DNA of 64,000 nucleotides from Caulobacter rhizosphaerae (GTDB lineage: Bacteria; Pseudomonadota; Alphaproteobacteria; Caulobacterales; Caulobacteraceae), in NCBI RefSeq assembly GCF_010977555.1, contig NZ_CP048815.1, forward strand, positions 4,828,501-4,892,500, read 5' to 3'. Every line of letters starts with the position of its first letter. Position 1 is the first letter of the stretch. Shown in pieces: positions 31,531 to 40,648 of this stretch. The notes under the pieces were generated by a model. The model was not told the origin of the DNA and ran no database searches. It saw only the letters and a list, made by a program, of their open reading frames with translations. The translations under genes were made by a program, and so were the position numbers.

Positions 31531-33468
31531 ATGGGTCGTATGGGCAAGATCGCGGCGCACATGGTGCTGGCCTTCATGGCCATGCTGCTGGCCCAGACCC
31601 TCGCCTCCGGCGCCCTGCCGTTCACCGCGCCCGGCCTGATCCTCGCCGCCCTGTTCGCGGTCTCCGCCCTGGCCGTCGAGCTCCTGTTCCAGGTCGAGCG
31701 CTCGCCCTGGCGGTTCTTCGCGGCCAGCGACGGGCTGCGGCTTGCGCGCTCGGCCCTGCTGTCGGTTCTGACCTTCGCCCTGGTCGCCCGCCTGGCCGAC
31801 GTGCGCCAGCCGGGCGGCCTGCGCACCCTGGCCGTGGCCTTCCTGCTGCAGACCGCCTTGCTGGCCGGCCTGCGGATCGTGCGCCGCGCCGTGCACGAAC
31901 GGGCGCTGGTCGACGCCCTGACCCGCCTGCGTCCCGCCCCCGCCTCGCCGGCCCTGCCCCGCCTGCTGATCGTCGGCTCGGCCAACGAGGCCGAGGCCTT
32001 CCTGCGCGCCCCCGCCGCCCTGGGCGAGCGCTACGCCCCGGTCGGCGTCCTGACCCCCGAGGCCCGCGAGACCGGCGACGAGTTGGGCGGGGTCTGCATT
32101 TTGGGCGTCATCAACGACTTCGACCCCGTCATGGCCCAGCTGCGCGACGGCGGCCTGCAGCCGTCGGCCGTGCTGTTCCTGACCGACGGCCCGCTCAGCG
32201 CTTTCGGAGCCGAGCGCCTGGGCCGGCTGAAGACCGAGGGCGTGCGCCTGCTGCGTCGCCAGGGCCTGGTCGACATGGCCGGCGGCTCGGCCCTGCGCGA
32301 GATCAGCCTCGAGGAGCTGCTCAGCCGCGCCCCGGTGCGGCTGGACCCCCAACCCGTCCGCGCCCTGGTGGCCGGCAAGCGGGTGCTGGTCACCGGGGCC
32401 GGCGGCAGCATCGGCTCCGAACTGGCCCGCCAGATCGCCGCCAGCGGCCCCGCCCAGCTGACCCTGCTTGACGCCGCCGAGGCCAACCTGTTCCACATCG
32501 ACCGCGAGTTGGGCGAGGCCTGGCCCCGGCTGCCGCGCCACGCGGTGCTGTGCGATGTCCGCGACTCCGCCCGTCTCGACCAGGTGTTCGCCGCCGAGAA
32601 GCCCGAGCTGGTCTTCCATGCCGCCGCCCTCAAGCATGTGACCCTGGTCGAGAACCATCCCTGCGAAGGGGTGCGCACCAACGTGCTGGGCAGCCGCAAC
32701 GTCGCCCTCGCCGCCAAGGCGTGCGGCGCGGCCCACCTGGCGCTGATCTCCACCGACAAGGCCGTGGCCCCGGCCAGCGTGATGGGCGCCACCAAGCGCG
32801 TCGCCGAGGCCGTGGTCCGCCAGTTCGCCAAGGGCTCCGATGGGAGCGGCGTCGGGACCCGCGTCAGCGTGGTGCGGTTCGGCAACGTGCTGGGTTCGGC
32901 CGGATCGGTGGTGCCGATCTTCCAGCACCAGATCGCCCGCGGCGGGCCGGTGACCCTGACCGACGCCGAGGTCGAGCGCTACTTCATGACCATCCCCGAG
33001 GCCGTGCAGCTGGTGCTGCGGGCCGTGGCCCTGTCGGCCGGCGACAGGGAGCCCCCGACCGGGGTCCTGACGCTCGAGATGGGCGAGCCGGTCAAGATCA
33101 TCGACCTGGCCCGGCGGATGATCGAGCTGCAGGGTCTGGTCCCCGGGCGCGACATCGAGATTAAGATCACCGGCCTGCGCCCCGGCGAGAAGCTGACCGA
33201 GGCCCTGGTCGACATCAACGAGACCGCCCGCCCCAAGGCCGAGGGGATCACCGAGGCCGCGCCCGTCGTCCCCCTGCCGCCGATCCCTTCCGCGGCCCTG
33301 GCCGCCCTGGAGGCCGCCGCCCTGGCCGGCGACGAGGCCGCGGTCCGAGAGCGGCTGTTCGCCCTGGTCGAGGGACTGCGGATCGTGTCGCCCGCCCCCG
33401 CGACCGCCGGAAGGACGCCGGCGGGCGAAATCCGGGACAAGTTGGCCACTGCCCGAACTCAGGCTTAA
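31531..33468 (+). CDS. CapD/WbpM-type nucleotide-sugar 4,6-dehydratase, membrane-bound
   Basis: Polysaccharide-biosynthesis enzyme, 645 residues. Four N-terminal transmembrane helices (about 5-115) are followed by a CoA-binding-like Rossmann domain (about 140-270) and a short-chain dehydrogenase domain with VTGAGGSIGSELARQIA (near 289) and ALISTDKAVAPASVMGATKR (near 405). The TDK and the missing Tyr of Y-x-x-x-K (here M-G-A-T-K) are the mark of the FlmA/WbpM/PglF branch of UDP-GlcNAc 4,6-dehydratases, which start synthesis of rare diamino or deoxy sugars for surface glycans. The start at 31531 has a GGGAG site upstream. No glycosyltransferases are adjacent. Confidence 0.93.
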   Translation: MGRMGKIAAHMVLAFMAMLLAQTLASGALPFTAPGLILAALFAVSALAVELLFQVERSPWRFFAASDGLRLARSALLSVLTFALVARLADVRQPGGLRTLAVAFLLQTALLAGLRIVRRAVHERALVDALTRLRPAPASPALPRLLIVGSANEAEAFLRAPAALGERYAPVGVLTPEARETGDELGGVCILGVINDFDPVMAQLRDGGLQPSAVLFLTDGPLSAFGAERLGRLKTEGVRLLRRQGLVDMAGGSALREISLEELLSRAPVRLDPQPVRALVAGKRVLVTGAGGSIGSELARQIAASGPAQLTLLDAAEANLFHIDRELGEAWPRLPRHAVLCDVRDSARLDQVFAAEKPELVFHAAALKHVTLVENHPCEGVRTNVLGSRNVALAAKACGAAHLALISTDKAVAPASVMGATKRVAEAVVRQFAKGSDGSGVGTRVSVVRFGNVLGSAGSVVPIFQHQIARGGPVTLTDAEVERYFMTIPEAVQLVLRAVALSAGDREPPTGVLTLEMGEPVKIIDLARRMIELQGLVPGRDIEIKITGLRPGEKLTEALVDINETARPKAEGITEAAPVVPLPPIPSAALAALEAAALAGDEAAVRERLFALVEGLRIVSPAPATAGRTPAGEIRDKLATARTQA

Positions 33469-33600
33469 ATAGAACTCGCCCACGATCGCCTATAGGGCGA
33501 GCGAGCAAGCCAGAATCAGCCTCTCATGCTTTGTCTCGCCGCGCTTGCGTGGCGGGCCGTCCTGGCCTTGGGACAACAGTAAGCGTCAGCGGGAACCTGG

Positions 33601-35412
33601 ATGCTCGAACAGACGGTGGACGTCACCCGCCTGGAAGGGTTCGTTCGATATACGCGCGGGATCGTCCGCGCCCGCCTGGTCCTGGTCGCCCTGTTCGTCG
33701 GCCTGCTGGTGATCTACACGCCGATGCGGATGACCGTGTTCGGCCTGGTCGAGCTTTGCGTCTACGGCGCGCTGTTCCTGGCCACCGAGGTCGCCCAGCG
33801 TCATCCCGATCCGATCACGGCCTTCCGGCGGCTGCGCTGGCAGTCGATCGCCCTGGTCTTCCTGCTGTCGATCAACGCCTGCGCCCTGGCCGTGAAGATC
33901 CGGCTGATCGGCCAGCCGATCATGCGGGTGGAGGCCGCCCTGCTGGCCATCTGCGTGCTGCTGTTCGCCGCCCTGCGCGTGCACACCGGCAAGATCAGCT
34001 ACCTCACCGCCGTGGCGCCGCCGGTGGCGACGCTACTGTGGATCGGGTTCGACCGCCACACGCCGCTGGCGGCCAACCACTATGGCGCGGCCATGCTGCT
34101 GTTCGTGGTCGCCGTCCTGACCGCCACCTGGCGCCAGCAGACCACCGACCGCGCCCTGGCCCAGGCCCTGCGCGACCTGGCCCGCAAGAACGCCGACCTG
34201 ACCGAGGCCGTGGCCGAGGCCAAGGCGGCCAGCCGCGCCAAGTCCGACCTGCTGGCCGTCGCCAGCCACGAGATCCGCACCCCGCTCAACGCCGTGCTCG
34301 GCTTCGCCCACGCCCTGCGCCGCGACACCTTCCTGACGCCGATCCAGGCCGACCTGGCCCAGGGCGTGATCGAGGGCGGCGCCCAGCTGACCCGGCTGCT
34401 CGACACCGTGCTGGACCTGACCAGGGTCCAGGCCGGCCAGGCGGCCCTGAACCCGACGGCGGTCGACCTGCGCCGGCTGATCCGCACGGTGGTGCGGGTG
34501 TGGAGCGCCCACGCCCAGGCGGTCGGCGTGCTGCTGAGCTTCGAGGACGCCGATCCCGGCCTGGCCTATGGCGTGCTGGCCGACGAGGCCAAGCTGGAGC
34601 AGACCCTGGTCAACCTCGTCTCCAACGGCCTGAAGGCCTCGCCGTCGGGCGGCGCGGTGACGGTGCGCCTGGCCGGCATGGTCAAGGACCAGACCCTGAC
34701 CGCCCTGGTCGAGGTCCGCGACAGCGGCGCGCTGGTGCCCCTGGAGGACCGGCCGCGGATGTTCGAGGCCTTCGAGCAGACCGAGCGCGGCAGGAGCCTG
34801 GGCGGCAGCGGGCTGGGCCTGTCGATCTGCGCCGCCAACCTGGCCCTGATGGGCGGCGAGATCGGCGTGGAGGACGTCTCAGAGGACGAGGTCCAGTCCG
34901 GCAAGGCCGCGCGGCGCGGCGCGGTGTTCTGGTTCGCCTTCGAGGCGCCGGTCCTGGCGGCCCCGGCGGCGGAATCCGCCACGGAGGCGTCCGTCGCCGC
35001 CCCGGTGCGGGTTCTGGCGGCCGAGGACAACCCCGCCAACCGCCGGGTGCTGGCCGCCCTGCTGGCCGCCTCGCCGGTCGAGCTGGTGTTCGCCGAGGAC
35101 GGCGCCCGGGCGGTCGACGCCTGGCGGGCCGAGGCCTTCGACCTGGTGCTGATGGACGTCAACATGCCGGTCATGGACGGGGTGGCGGCCGTGGCGCGGA
35201 TCCGCCAGCTGGAAACCTCGGCCGCCGAGCCTCGCCCCCGCACGCCGATCTGGATGCTGACCGCCAACGTCTTCGACGACGACGTCGCCCGCTACCGCGC
35301 CGACGGCGCCGACGGCGTGCTGCGCAAGCCGATCGACACCGTGGCCCTGTTCGCGCTGCTGGCGCAGGTGGCGGAGGCGAAGGCGGGGGTCCAACGGCGC
35401 GTGACGGCCTAG
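33601..35412 (+). CDS. Hybrid sensor histidine kinase with degenerate G1 box
   Basis: Membrane-bound hybrid kinase, 603 residues. Five or six N-terminal hydrophobic segments (about 24-180) form an integral-membrane sensor without a large periplasmic loop. The HisKA motif VASHEIRTPLNAV places the phospho-accepting His near 221. The ATPase domain has the N-box LVNLVSNGLKA and the G2 box GGSGLGLSI, but the G1 box reads VRDSGALVPLEDRP instead of DTGxGI, losing the second Gly. The C-terminal receiver (about 475-595) has acidic pair AAEDN, phospho-acceptor Asp in LVLMDVNMPVMDG near 519, and the Lys in VLRKP. The G1 change could weaken ATP binding or kinase activity. No partner regulator is adjacent. 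Confidence 0.95.
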   Translation: MLEQTVDVTRLEGFVRYTRGIVRARLVLVALFVGLLVIYTPMRMTVFGLVELCVYGALFLATEVAQRHPDPITAFRRLRWQSIALVFLLSINACALAVKIRLIGQPIMRVEAALLAICVLLFAALRVHTGKISYLTAVAPPVATLLWIGFDRHTPLAANHYGAAMLLFVVAVLTATWRQQTTDRALAQALRDLARKNADLTEAVAEAKAASRAKSDLLAVASHEIRTPLNAVLGFAHALRRDTFLTPIQADLAQGVIEGGAQLTRLLDTVLDLTRVQAGQAALNPTAVDLRRLIRTVVRVWSAHAQAVGVLLSFEDADPGLAYGVLADEAKLEQTLVNLVSNGLKASPSGGAVTVRLAGMVKDQTLTALVEVRDSGALVPLEDRPRMFEAFEQTERGRSLGGSGLGLSICAANLALMGGEIGVEDVSEDEVQSGKAARRGAVFWFAFEAPVLAAPAAESATEASVAAPVRVLAAEDNPANRRVLAALLAASPVELVFAEDGARAVDAWRAEAFDLVLMDVNMPVMDGVAAVARIRQLETSAAEPRPRTPIWMLTANVFDDDVARYRADGADGVLRKPIDTVALFALLAQVAEAKAGVQRRVTA

Positions 35413-35635
35413 GGCGGATCGGCGCTCGGCATTTCGCAAGTCCAACTTCTGCGTTAAATGATGTCTGGATCCCTGGGGTTACCTGCGGCCTGACCAAGGT
35501 CCGCAATGGATGGTTCGCGGTCTCCCCTAACCGCTGCTGTCGTGATCAAGCCGCCTCCAAGCTTAACATTACGAAACCTTCAGTTGTCACTGTGCGCGCT
35601 CGACGCCATGGCTGCCCCTTCAAAAGGGTGAAGCG

Positions 35636-37180
35636 ATGCGTATTGTTTTTCTGCTTCTGGCGCTGCTCGGCGCGCCGTCCATGTCGACCGCCCAGTCGAA
35701 TTTCTCCCGCCACAATCCGCCTGGGCCAAACGCCGTCGGCTTGCGGATCGTCGAGCAGTACGATTTCTCGCGCGGCTATCGCGGCGAGACGGACGTCGAG
35801 ACAGGCAAACCGATCGCCGGCGAGCGGGCGCGGCCCGTCCAGACGCTGGTCTGGTACCCCGCGGCGAAGGGCTCTGGCCAGGGCCTGACCGTGGGCGACT
35901 ACGTCAAGCTCGGGGTCACGGCCGACGACTTTGATCATCCGCCAGCCGAACGCGCCACGATGCAGGCCAAGTTCGTGGCCGCCCAGGTCGCCATGCTGTC
36001 GCCGGAACGGGCCAAGGCCGAGCTGGCCGCGCCGATGCTGGCCCGCCGCGACGCCACGCCGGCTTCGGGCAAGTTCCCGGTCGTGATCTACGCGCCCAGC
36101 TTCAACGCCGAGGCCTACGAGAACGCCGACCTGTGCGAATACCTGGCCAGCCAGGGCTATCTGGTCATCGCCAGCCCCAGCTTCGGCCAGGCCTCGCGCG
36201 GCATGACCACCGACCTGGAAGGCGTCGAGGCCCAGGTCGGCGACATTGAATTCCTGATCGGCTACGCGCATGGCCTGCCCCAGGCCGATATGAGCCGCCT
36301 GGCCGTGGCCGGCTACAGCTGGGGCGGCCTGGCCAACGCCATGGCCGCGGCGAAGGACAGCCGCATCCGCGCCCTTGTCACGCTGGACGGCTCGGTCCGC
36401 TATTGGCCCAACATCGTCAAGCAGTCCCAGTACCTGACCCCGGCCCGCGTCACCGCGCCGATGCTGTACATCGCCGCCGCGCCGAAGTCGGTCGAGGACA
36501 CGGCCGCCGACGTCAACCGGGACCAGAGCTTCCTGGCCAAGATGAAATACGCCGACCTCTACAAGGTCACGATGTATCCCTACGTCCATGCCAACTTCTC
36601 GGCGATGTTTGGCCAGCGGCTGCTGCCCGACAGCCGCTATGGCGCCTATGACAAGGACGAGCTGTCGGTCGCTAACGGCTGGGTGGAGACCTATGTCCGC
36701 CGCTTCCTGGACGCCTATCTGAAAGGCGACGCCGCCAGCCGTACCTTCCTCGACACGCCCGTCGCCAAGACGGGCGCGCCGCGTCACCTGCTGGCCGCCG
36801 ACGTGACCAAGTCCACGGGCGCGCCGCCCACCCGCGCGGCCTTCGCCGCCGAGCTCAACCGCGCCGGTTTCGACAAGGCGCTGGCGACCTACCAGGCGTT
36901 CAAGAGTCGCGACCCAGACTTCGCGATCGACGAGACGGAGCTGAACCGCTGGGGCTACCAACGACTGGCCGCCGGCGACACCTCCATGGCCGCGGGCGTC
37001 CTGAAGCTGGCCGCGGACCTGCACCCCGACAGCTGGAACGTCTTCGACAGCCTGGGCGAGGCCTATGCCGCCAATGGCGAAAAGGCGCTGGCGATCGCGG
37101 CCTATCGCCGGTCCCTGGTCCTGAACCCCGGGAACGGGAACGGCGCGGCGCAGCTGAAGGCGCTGGGCGCGGCGCCCTAG
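35636..37180 (+). CDS. Exported alpha/beta hydrolase (dienelactone hydrolase/PAF-AH-like) with C-terminal TPRs
   Basis: A 514-residue protein with an N-terminal signal peptide MRIVFLLLALLGAPSMSTAQ. The hydrolase domain (about 30-380) carries KFPVVIYAPSFNAE before the first helix and the nucleophile elbow AVAGYSWGGLANAM near 222, followed by an YPYVHANFSAM segment that could provide the triad His. From about 395 to the end the chain is helical, with tetratricopeptide-like repeats (WGYQRLAAGDTSMAAGVLKL and FDSLGEAYAANGEKALAIAA). Such Ser hydrolase-TPR fusions occur in Caulobacterales but substrates are not established. It is preceded by a 223-bp spacer and is convergent with dnaE2. Confidence 0.85.
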   Translation: MRIVFLLLALLGAPSMSTAQSNFSRHNPPGPNAVGLRIVEQYDFSRGYRGETDVETGKPIAGERARPVQTLVWYPAAKGSGQGLTVGDYVKLGVTADDFDHPPAERATMQAKFVAAQVAMLSPERAKAELAAPMLARRDATPASGKFPVVIYAPSFNAEAYENADLCEYLASQGYLVIASPSFGQASRGMTTDLEGVEAQVGDIEFLIGYAHGLPQADMSRLAVAGYSWGGLANAMAAAKDSRIRALVTLDGSVRYWPNIVKQSQYLTPARVTAPMLYIAAAPKSVEDTAADVNRDQSFLAKMKYADLYKVTMYPYVHANFSAMFGQRLLPDSRYGAYDKDELSVANGWVETYVRRFLDAYLKGDAASRTFLDTPVAKTGAPRHLLAADVTKSTGAPPTRAAFAAELNRAGFDKALATYQAFKSRDPDFAIDETELNRWGYQRLAAGDTSMAAGVLKLAADLHPDSWNVFDSLGEAYAANGEKALAIAAYRRSLVLNPGNGNGAAQLKALGAAP

Positions 37181-37254
37181 CCACACGCCGATCCCTCTCT
37201 CTGGGAGGGACGTCGCTCGGGGGCCGCGAGCCGTCCGGGGTGACATGCGACGCC

Positions 37255-40200
37255 CTAGTGAAAATCCCGGCTCCTCTGCAGCCGTCCGGATGTCCGCATC
37301 CGCACCGTGGGGGCCGGGGCTTCAGGGTCTTCCTTCATGCGCGCCAGCTGCGCCGACAGGTCGGTGAAGCTCTCAGCCACCACGTGGATGACGCCGTCGG
37401 CCGCCTGGACCTTGCCGTGGACGATCAGGAACGAGGCGCTCATCACCGTGCGGCGGTGGGCGTCGAAACAGTCCTTCCAGACCACCGCATTGGCCACGCC
37501 CGTCTCGTCCTCCAGGGTCAGGAACACCACGCCCTTGGCGGTGCCCGGCCGCTGGCGGATCAAGACCAGGCCGCCGACCGACACCCTGCGGCCGTCGCGC
37601 ACGCCCTTCAGTCGCTCGGCGGGCGTGACGTTCAGCCGATCCAGCTGGGGCCGGAAGAACCGCAGCGGGTGGGCCTTCAGCGACAGGCTGGTGGTGCGGT
37701 AGTCCTCGGCCACCTGCTGGGGCAGGGCCATGGCCGGCAGGGTGACGGCGTCCTCGAACAGCGGCAGGCCGGCCAGCAGCGGCGCCTGGATGTCGACCTT
37801 GACCTCGCCCTTCAGCCCCTTGACCGCCCACAGGGCGTCGCGGCGGGAGAGGCCCGCCCCGGCGAAGGCGTCGGCCTCGGCCAGCAGCTCCAGGGCCCGC
37901 TGGGAAACCCCGGCCCGGGCGAAGTCGGCGGGGGCGCGGGCGCCGGCGGCGCGGGCGGCCATGATCAGGTCGGCGTCGAGATCGGCGTCCTCCGGCTTTT
38001 TCTTCTTCTTCAGCCCTTTGATCTGGCGCAGGCCCAGGCGAACGGCCTTCCAGAGCGGCCGGGTGTCGGGATTGAAGATCTTGTCATCGGCGATCCGCCG
38101 TTCCCGCCCGGTCGGCGGCGTGGCGTCCTCCAGCGTGCAGTCCCAGTCGCTGGTCAGCACGTCCGGGGCCCGCACCTCGACCCCGTGTTCGCGAGCGTCG
38201 CGCACCAGCTGGGCCGGCTGGTAGAAGCCCATCGGCTGGGAATTGATCAGGGCCGCGCAGAACACGTCCGGCCAGGCCCATTTGATCCAGGCCGAGACAT
38301 AGACCAGCTTGGCGAAGCTGGCCGCGTGGCTTTCCGGGAAGCCGTACGAGCCGAAGCCCTCGATCTGCTTGAAGCACCGCGTGGCGAAGTCGCGTTCATA
38401 GCCGCGCGACACCATGCCCTCGACGAACTTGCCGCGATACTGGCCCGGGTCGCCGTCGTGCTTGAAGGTGGCCATGGCCTTGCGCAGGCCGTCGGCCTCG
38501 TCGGGCGTGAACCTGGCCGCCTCGATGGCCAGGCTCATGGCCTGTTCCTGGAACAGCGGCACGCCGTAGGTGTTGCCCAGAATGCCCTTCAGTTCGTCCT
38601 TGTCGCCGTGCTCCGGCGAGGGCGCCGGCCATTCCGCCTTCTCCAGGCCCTGTCGCCGCCGCAGATAGGGGTGGACCATGTCGCCCTGGATCGGGCCCGG
38701 CCGGACGATCGCCACCTCGATGACCAGGTCGTAGAACCTGTTGGGCTTCAGCCGGGGCAGCATCGACATCTGGGCTCGGCTCTCGACCTGGAACACCCCG
38801 ACGCTGTCGGCGACCGACAGCATGTCGTAGACGCCCTTCACCTCGACCGGCACGTCGGCCAGGTCGACGATCGGCTGACCGTGGTCGGCGCGCAGCATGC
38901 CGAACGCCCGCTGGATGGCCGCCAGCATGCCCAGGGCCAGGATGTCGACCTTCATCAGGCCCAGGCTGTCGATGTCGTCCTTGTCCCACTCGATGAAGGT
39001 GCGGTCCTTCATCGCCGCATTGCCGATCGGCACGGTCTCGTCCAGCCGCCGCTTGGTCAGGACGAAGCCGCCCACGTGCTGCGACAGGTGGCGCGGGAAC
39101 TGCAGCAGCTCGGTGGCCAGGGCGATGGCCCGGGCGATCTGCGGGTTCTTCGGGTCCAGGCCCGTCTGGCGGATATGCTCGTCGGGCAGGCCGTCGCCCC
39201 AGCTGCCCCAGACGGTGTTGGCCAGGATCGCGGTGATGTCCTCGGTCAGGCCCAGGGCCTTGCCGACGTCGCGGATGGCGCTGCGCGGGCGGTAGTGGAT
39301 CACCGTACCGCAGATGGCGGCGTAGTCGCGGCCATAGCGCTCGTAGACATACTGCATGACGTCCTCGCGCCGCTCGTGCTCGAAGTCGACGTCGATGTCC
39401 GGCGGCTCGCCGCGGTTCTCGGAAATGAAACGGGTGAACAGCAGCCGGTGCTCCATGGGGTCGATCGCCGTCACCCCCAGGCAGTAGCAGACCGAGGAAT
39501 TGGCCGCCGAGCCCCGCCCCTGGCACAGGATTCCCATCTCCCGCGCCTTCTGGACGATGTCGTGCACGGTGATGAAGTAGTTGGGGTAGTCCATCTTGGC
39601 GATCAGGCCCAGCTCCGTGCGGAGGTTGTCCTGAACCTTGGGCGGAACGCCGCCGGGATAGCGCCAGGCCGCCCCTTTCCAGGCCAGATCCGTCAGGTGC
39701 TCCATCGCCGTCTTGCCCGGCGGCACGGGCTCGTCCGGGTACTGCTCCTTCAGGTGCGAAAGGTCGAAGCCGATGCGCTCGACGATCTCGACCGTGCGCT
39801 CCACCGCCTGGGGCCAGCGCTCGAACAGCCGGGCCATCTCGGCGGGCGTCTTGAGGTGGCGCTCGGCGTTGGCCTCCAGGCGAAAGCCCGCCTCGGTGAT
39901 CGTGCAGCCCTCGCGGATGCAGGTCATCACGTCCTGCAGCGGCCGCCGCTCGGGACCGTGATAGAGCACGTCATTGGTGGCGACCATCGGCGCGCCGGCG
40001 TCGCGGGCCAGCTCGGCCAGCCGCGACAGACGCTTGAGGTCCTGGGCGGCGTAGGCCCGGCTGGCGGCCAGCCAGACCCGGCCGCGCAGTTCGCCGGCCA
40101 TGCGGTCGAGATCGGCCTGGAAGGTCTCGTCCAGTTTCGCCGGCGGCACGACCAGGGCCAGCTGGCCGTGGGCGTGCTCCAGGAAATCCTTCCAGGACAG

Positions 40201-40527
40201 GTGGCACTCGCCCTTTTCGGCCCGGCGCTGGCCCACGGTCAGCAGGCGGGTCAGGCGGGCGAAGGCCTCGCGGTCGGACGGGTAGCACAGCAGGCTGGGC
40301 GTGCCGTCCATGAAGTCCAGCCGGCAGCCGGTCAGGGCGCGGATTTGCAGGTCCTTGGCCGCCGTCCAGGCCCGCACCACGCCCGCCAGGCTGTTGCGGT
40401 CGGTGACGCCCACGGCGCTCAGGCCCAGGGCCTGGCCGGTCAGCATCAGCTCCTGGGCGTGGGAAGCGCCGCGCAGGAACGAGAAGTTGGTGGTGGCCTG
40501 GAGCTCGGCGTAGCGGTGGGTGGTCAT
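37255..40527 (-). CDS. dnaE2: Error-prone DNA polymerase DnaE2 (ImuC)
   Basis: C-family polymerase that carries out SOS mutagenesis with ImuB and ImuA. The 1090-residue protein begins [20 protein letters not shown]. It has a PHP domain whose metal motifs are degenerate (VTDRNSLAG replaces TDH), as is usual for DnaE2. The polymerase palm has the catalytic [14 protein letters not shown] near 378-390, with the third Asp downstream. The C-terminal OB fold ([20 protein letters not shown]) is present, and no tau-binding tail is evident. It is third in the LexA-controlled imuA-imuB-dnaE2 operon; the imuB-dnaE2 spacer is entirely a palindromic repeat. An in-frame extension to 40635 lies within the repeat and is rejected. 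Confidence 0.97.
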   Translation of the reverse strand: MTTHRYAELQATTNFSFLRGASHAQELMLTGQALGLSAVGVTDRNSLAGVVRAWTAAKDLQIRALTGCRLDFMDGTPSLLCYPSDREAFARLTRLLTVGQRRAEKGECHLSWKDFLEHAHGQLALVVPPAKLDETFQADLDRMAGELRGRVWLAASRAYAAQDLKRLSRLAELARDAGAPMVATNDVLYHGPERRPLQDVMTCIREGCTITEAGFRLEANAERHLKTPAEMARLFERWPQAVERTVEIVERIGFDLSHLKEQYPDEPVPPGKTAMEHLTDLAWKGAAWRYPGGVPPKVQDNLRTELGLIAKMDYPNYFITVHDIVQKAREMGILCQGRGSAANSSVCYCLGVTAIDPMEHRLLFTRFISENRGEPPDIDVDFEHERREDVMQYVYERYGRDYAAICGTVIHYRPRSAIRDVGKALGLTEDITAILANTVWGSWGDGLPDEHIRQTGLDPKNPQIARAIALATELLQFPRHLSQHVGGFVLTKRRLDETVPIGNAAMKDRTFIEWDKDDIDSLGLMKVDILALGMLAAIQRAFGMLRADHGQPIVDLADVPVEVKGVYDMLSVADSVGVFQVESRAQMSMLPRLKPNRFYDLVIEVAIVRPGPIQGDMVHPYLRRRQGLEKAEWPAPSPEHGDKDELKGILGNTYGVPLFQEQAMSLAIEAARFTPDEADGLRKAMATFKHDGDPGQYRGKFVEGMVSRGYERDFATRCFKQIEGFGSYGFPESHAASFAKLVYVSAWIKWAWPDVFCAALINSQPMGFYQPAQLVRDAREHGVEVRAPDVLTSDWDCTLEDATPPTGRERRIADDKIFNPDTRPLWKAVRLGLRQIKGLKKKKKPEDADLDADLIMAARAAGARAPADFARAGVSQRALELLAEADAFAGAGLSRRDALWAVKGLKGEVKVDIQAPLLAGLPLFEDAVTLPAMALPQQVAEDYRTTSLSLKAHPLRFFRPQLDRLNVTPAERLKGVRDGRRVSVGGLVLIRQRPGTAKGVVFLTLEDETGVANAVVWKDCFDAHRRTVMSASFLIVHGKVQAADGVIHVVAESFTDLSAQLARMKEDPEAPAPTVRMRTSGRLQRSRDFH

Positions 40528-40532
40528 GGCTA

Positions 40533-40648
40533 GACCCTCCCCCCATGGGGGAGGCGGCCCAAATGGGCCGGAGGGGGAAGTGGTCCCACCTCGGCCGTAT
40601 CCCCCCACCGATCGCTGCGCGATCGCCTCCCCCACAGGGGGAGGGTCT
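40533..40648. repeat. Palindromic repeat, CTCCC/GGGAG family, filling the imuB-dnaE2 spacer
   Basis: Outer arms AGACCCTCCCCCC (left) and GGGGGAGGGTCT (right) enclose two inner hairpins (GGCCCAAATGGGCC and CGATCGCTGCGCGATCG). The arms match the element inside imuB and the IS-interrupted copy at 43625-44947. Its right end supplies bases of the imuB stop region (TAA at 40648-40650). Confidence 0.9.

Noticed and set aside
37240..40533. Long plus-strand frame opposite dnaE2
   Set aside because: Antisense shadow rich in Gly, Gln and His without motifs; dnaE2 on the minus strand has the polymerase active site and operon context.
40528..40635. N-terminal extension of DnaE2 into the upstream spacer
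   Set aside because: The extra 36 codons are translated from the palindromic repeat and are low complexity; the conserved N-terminus starts at 40527.
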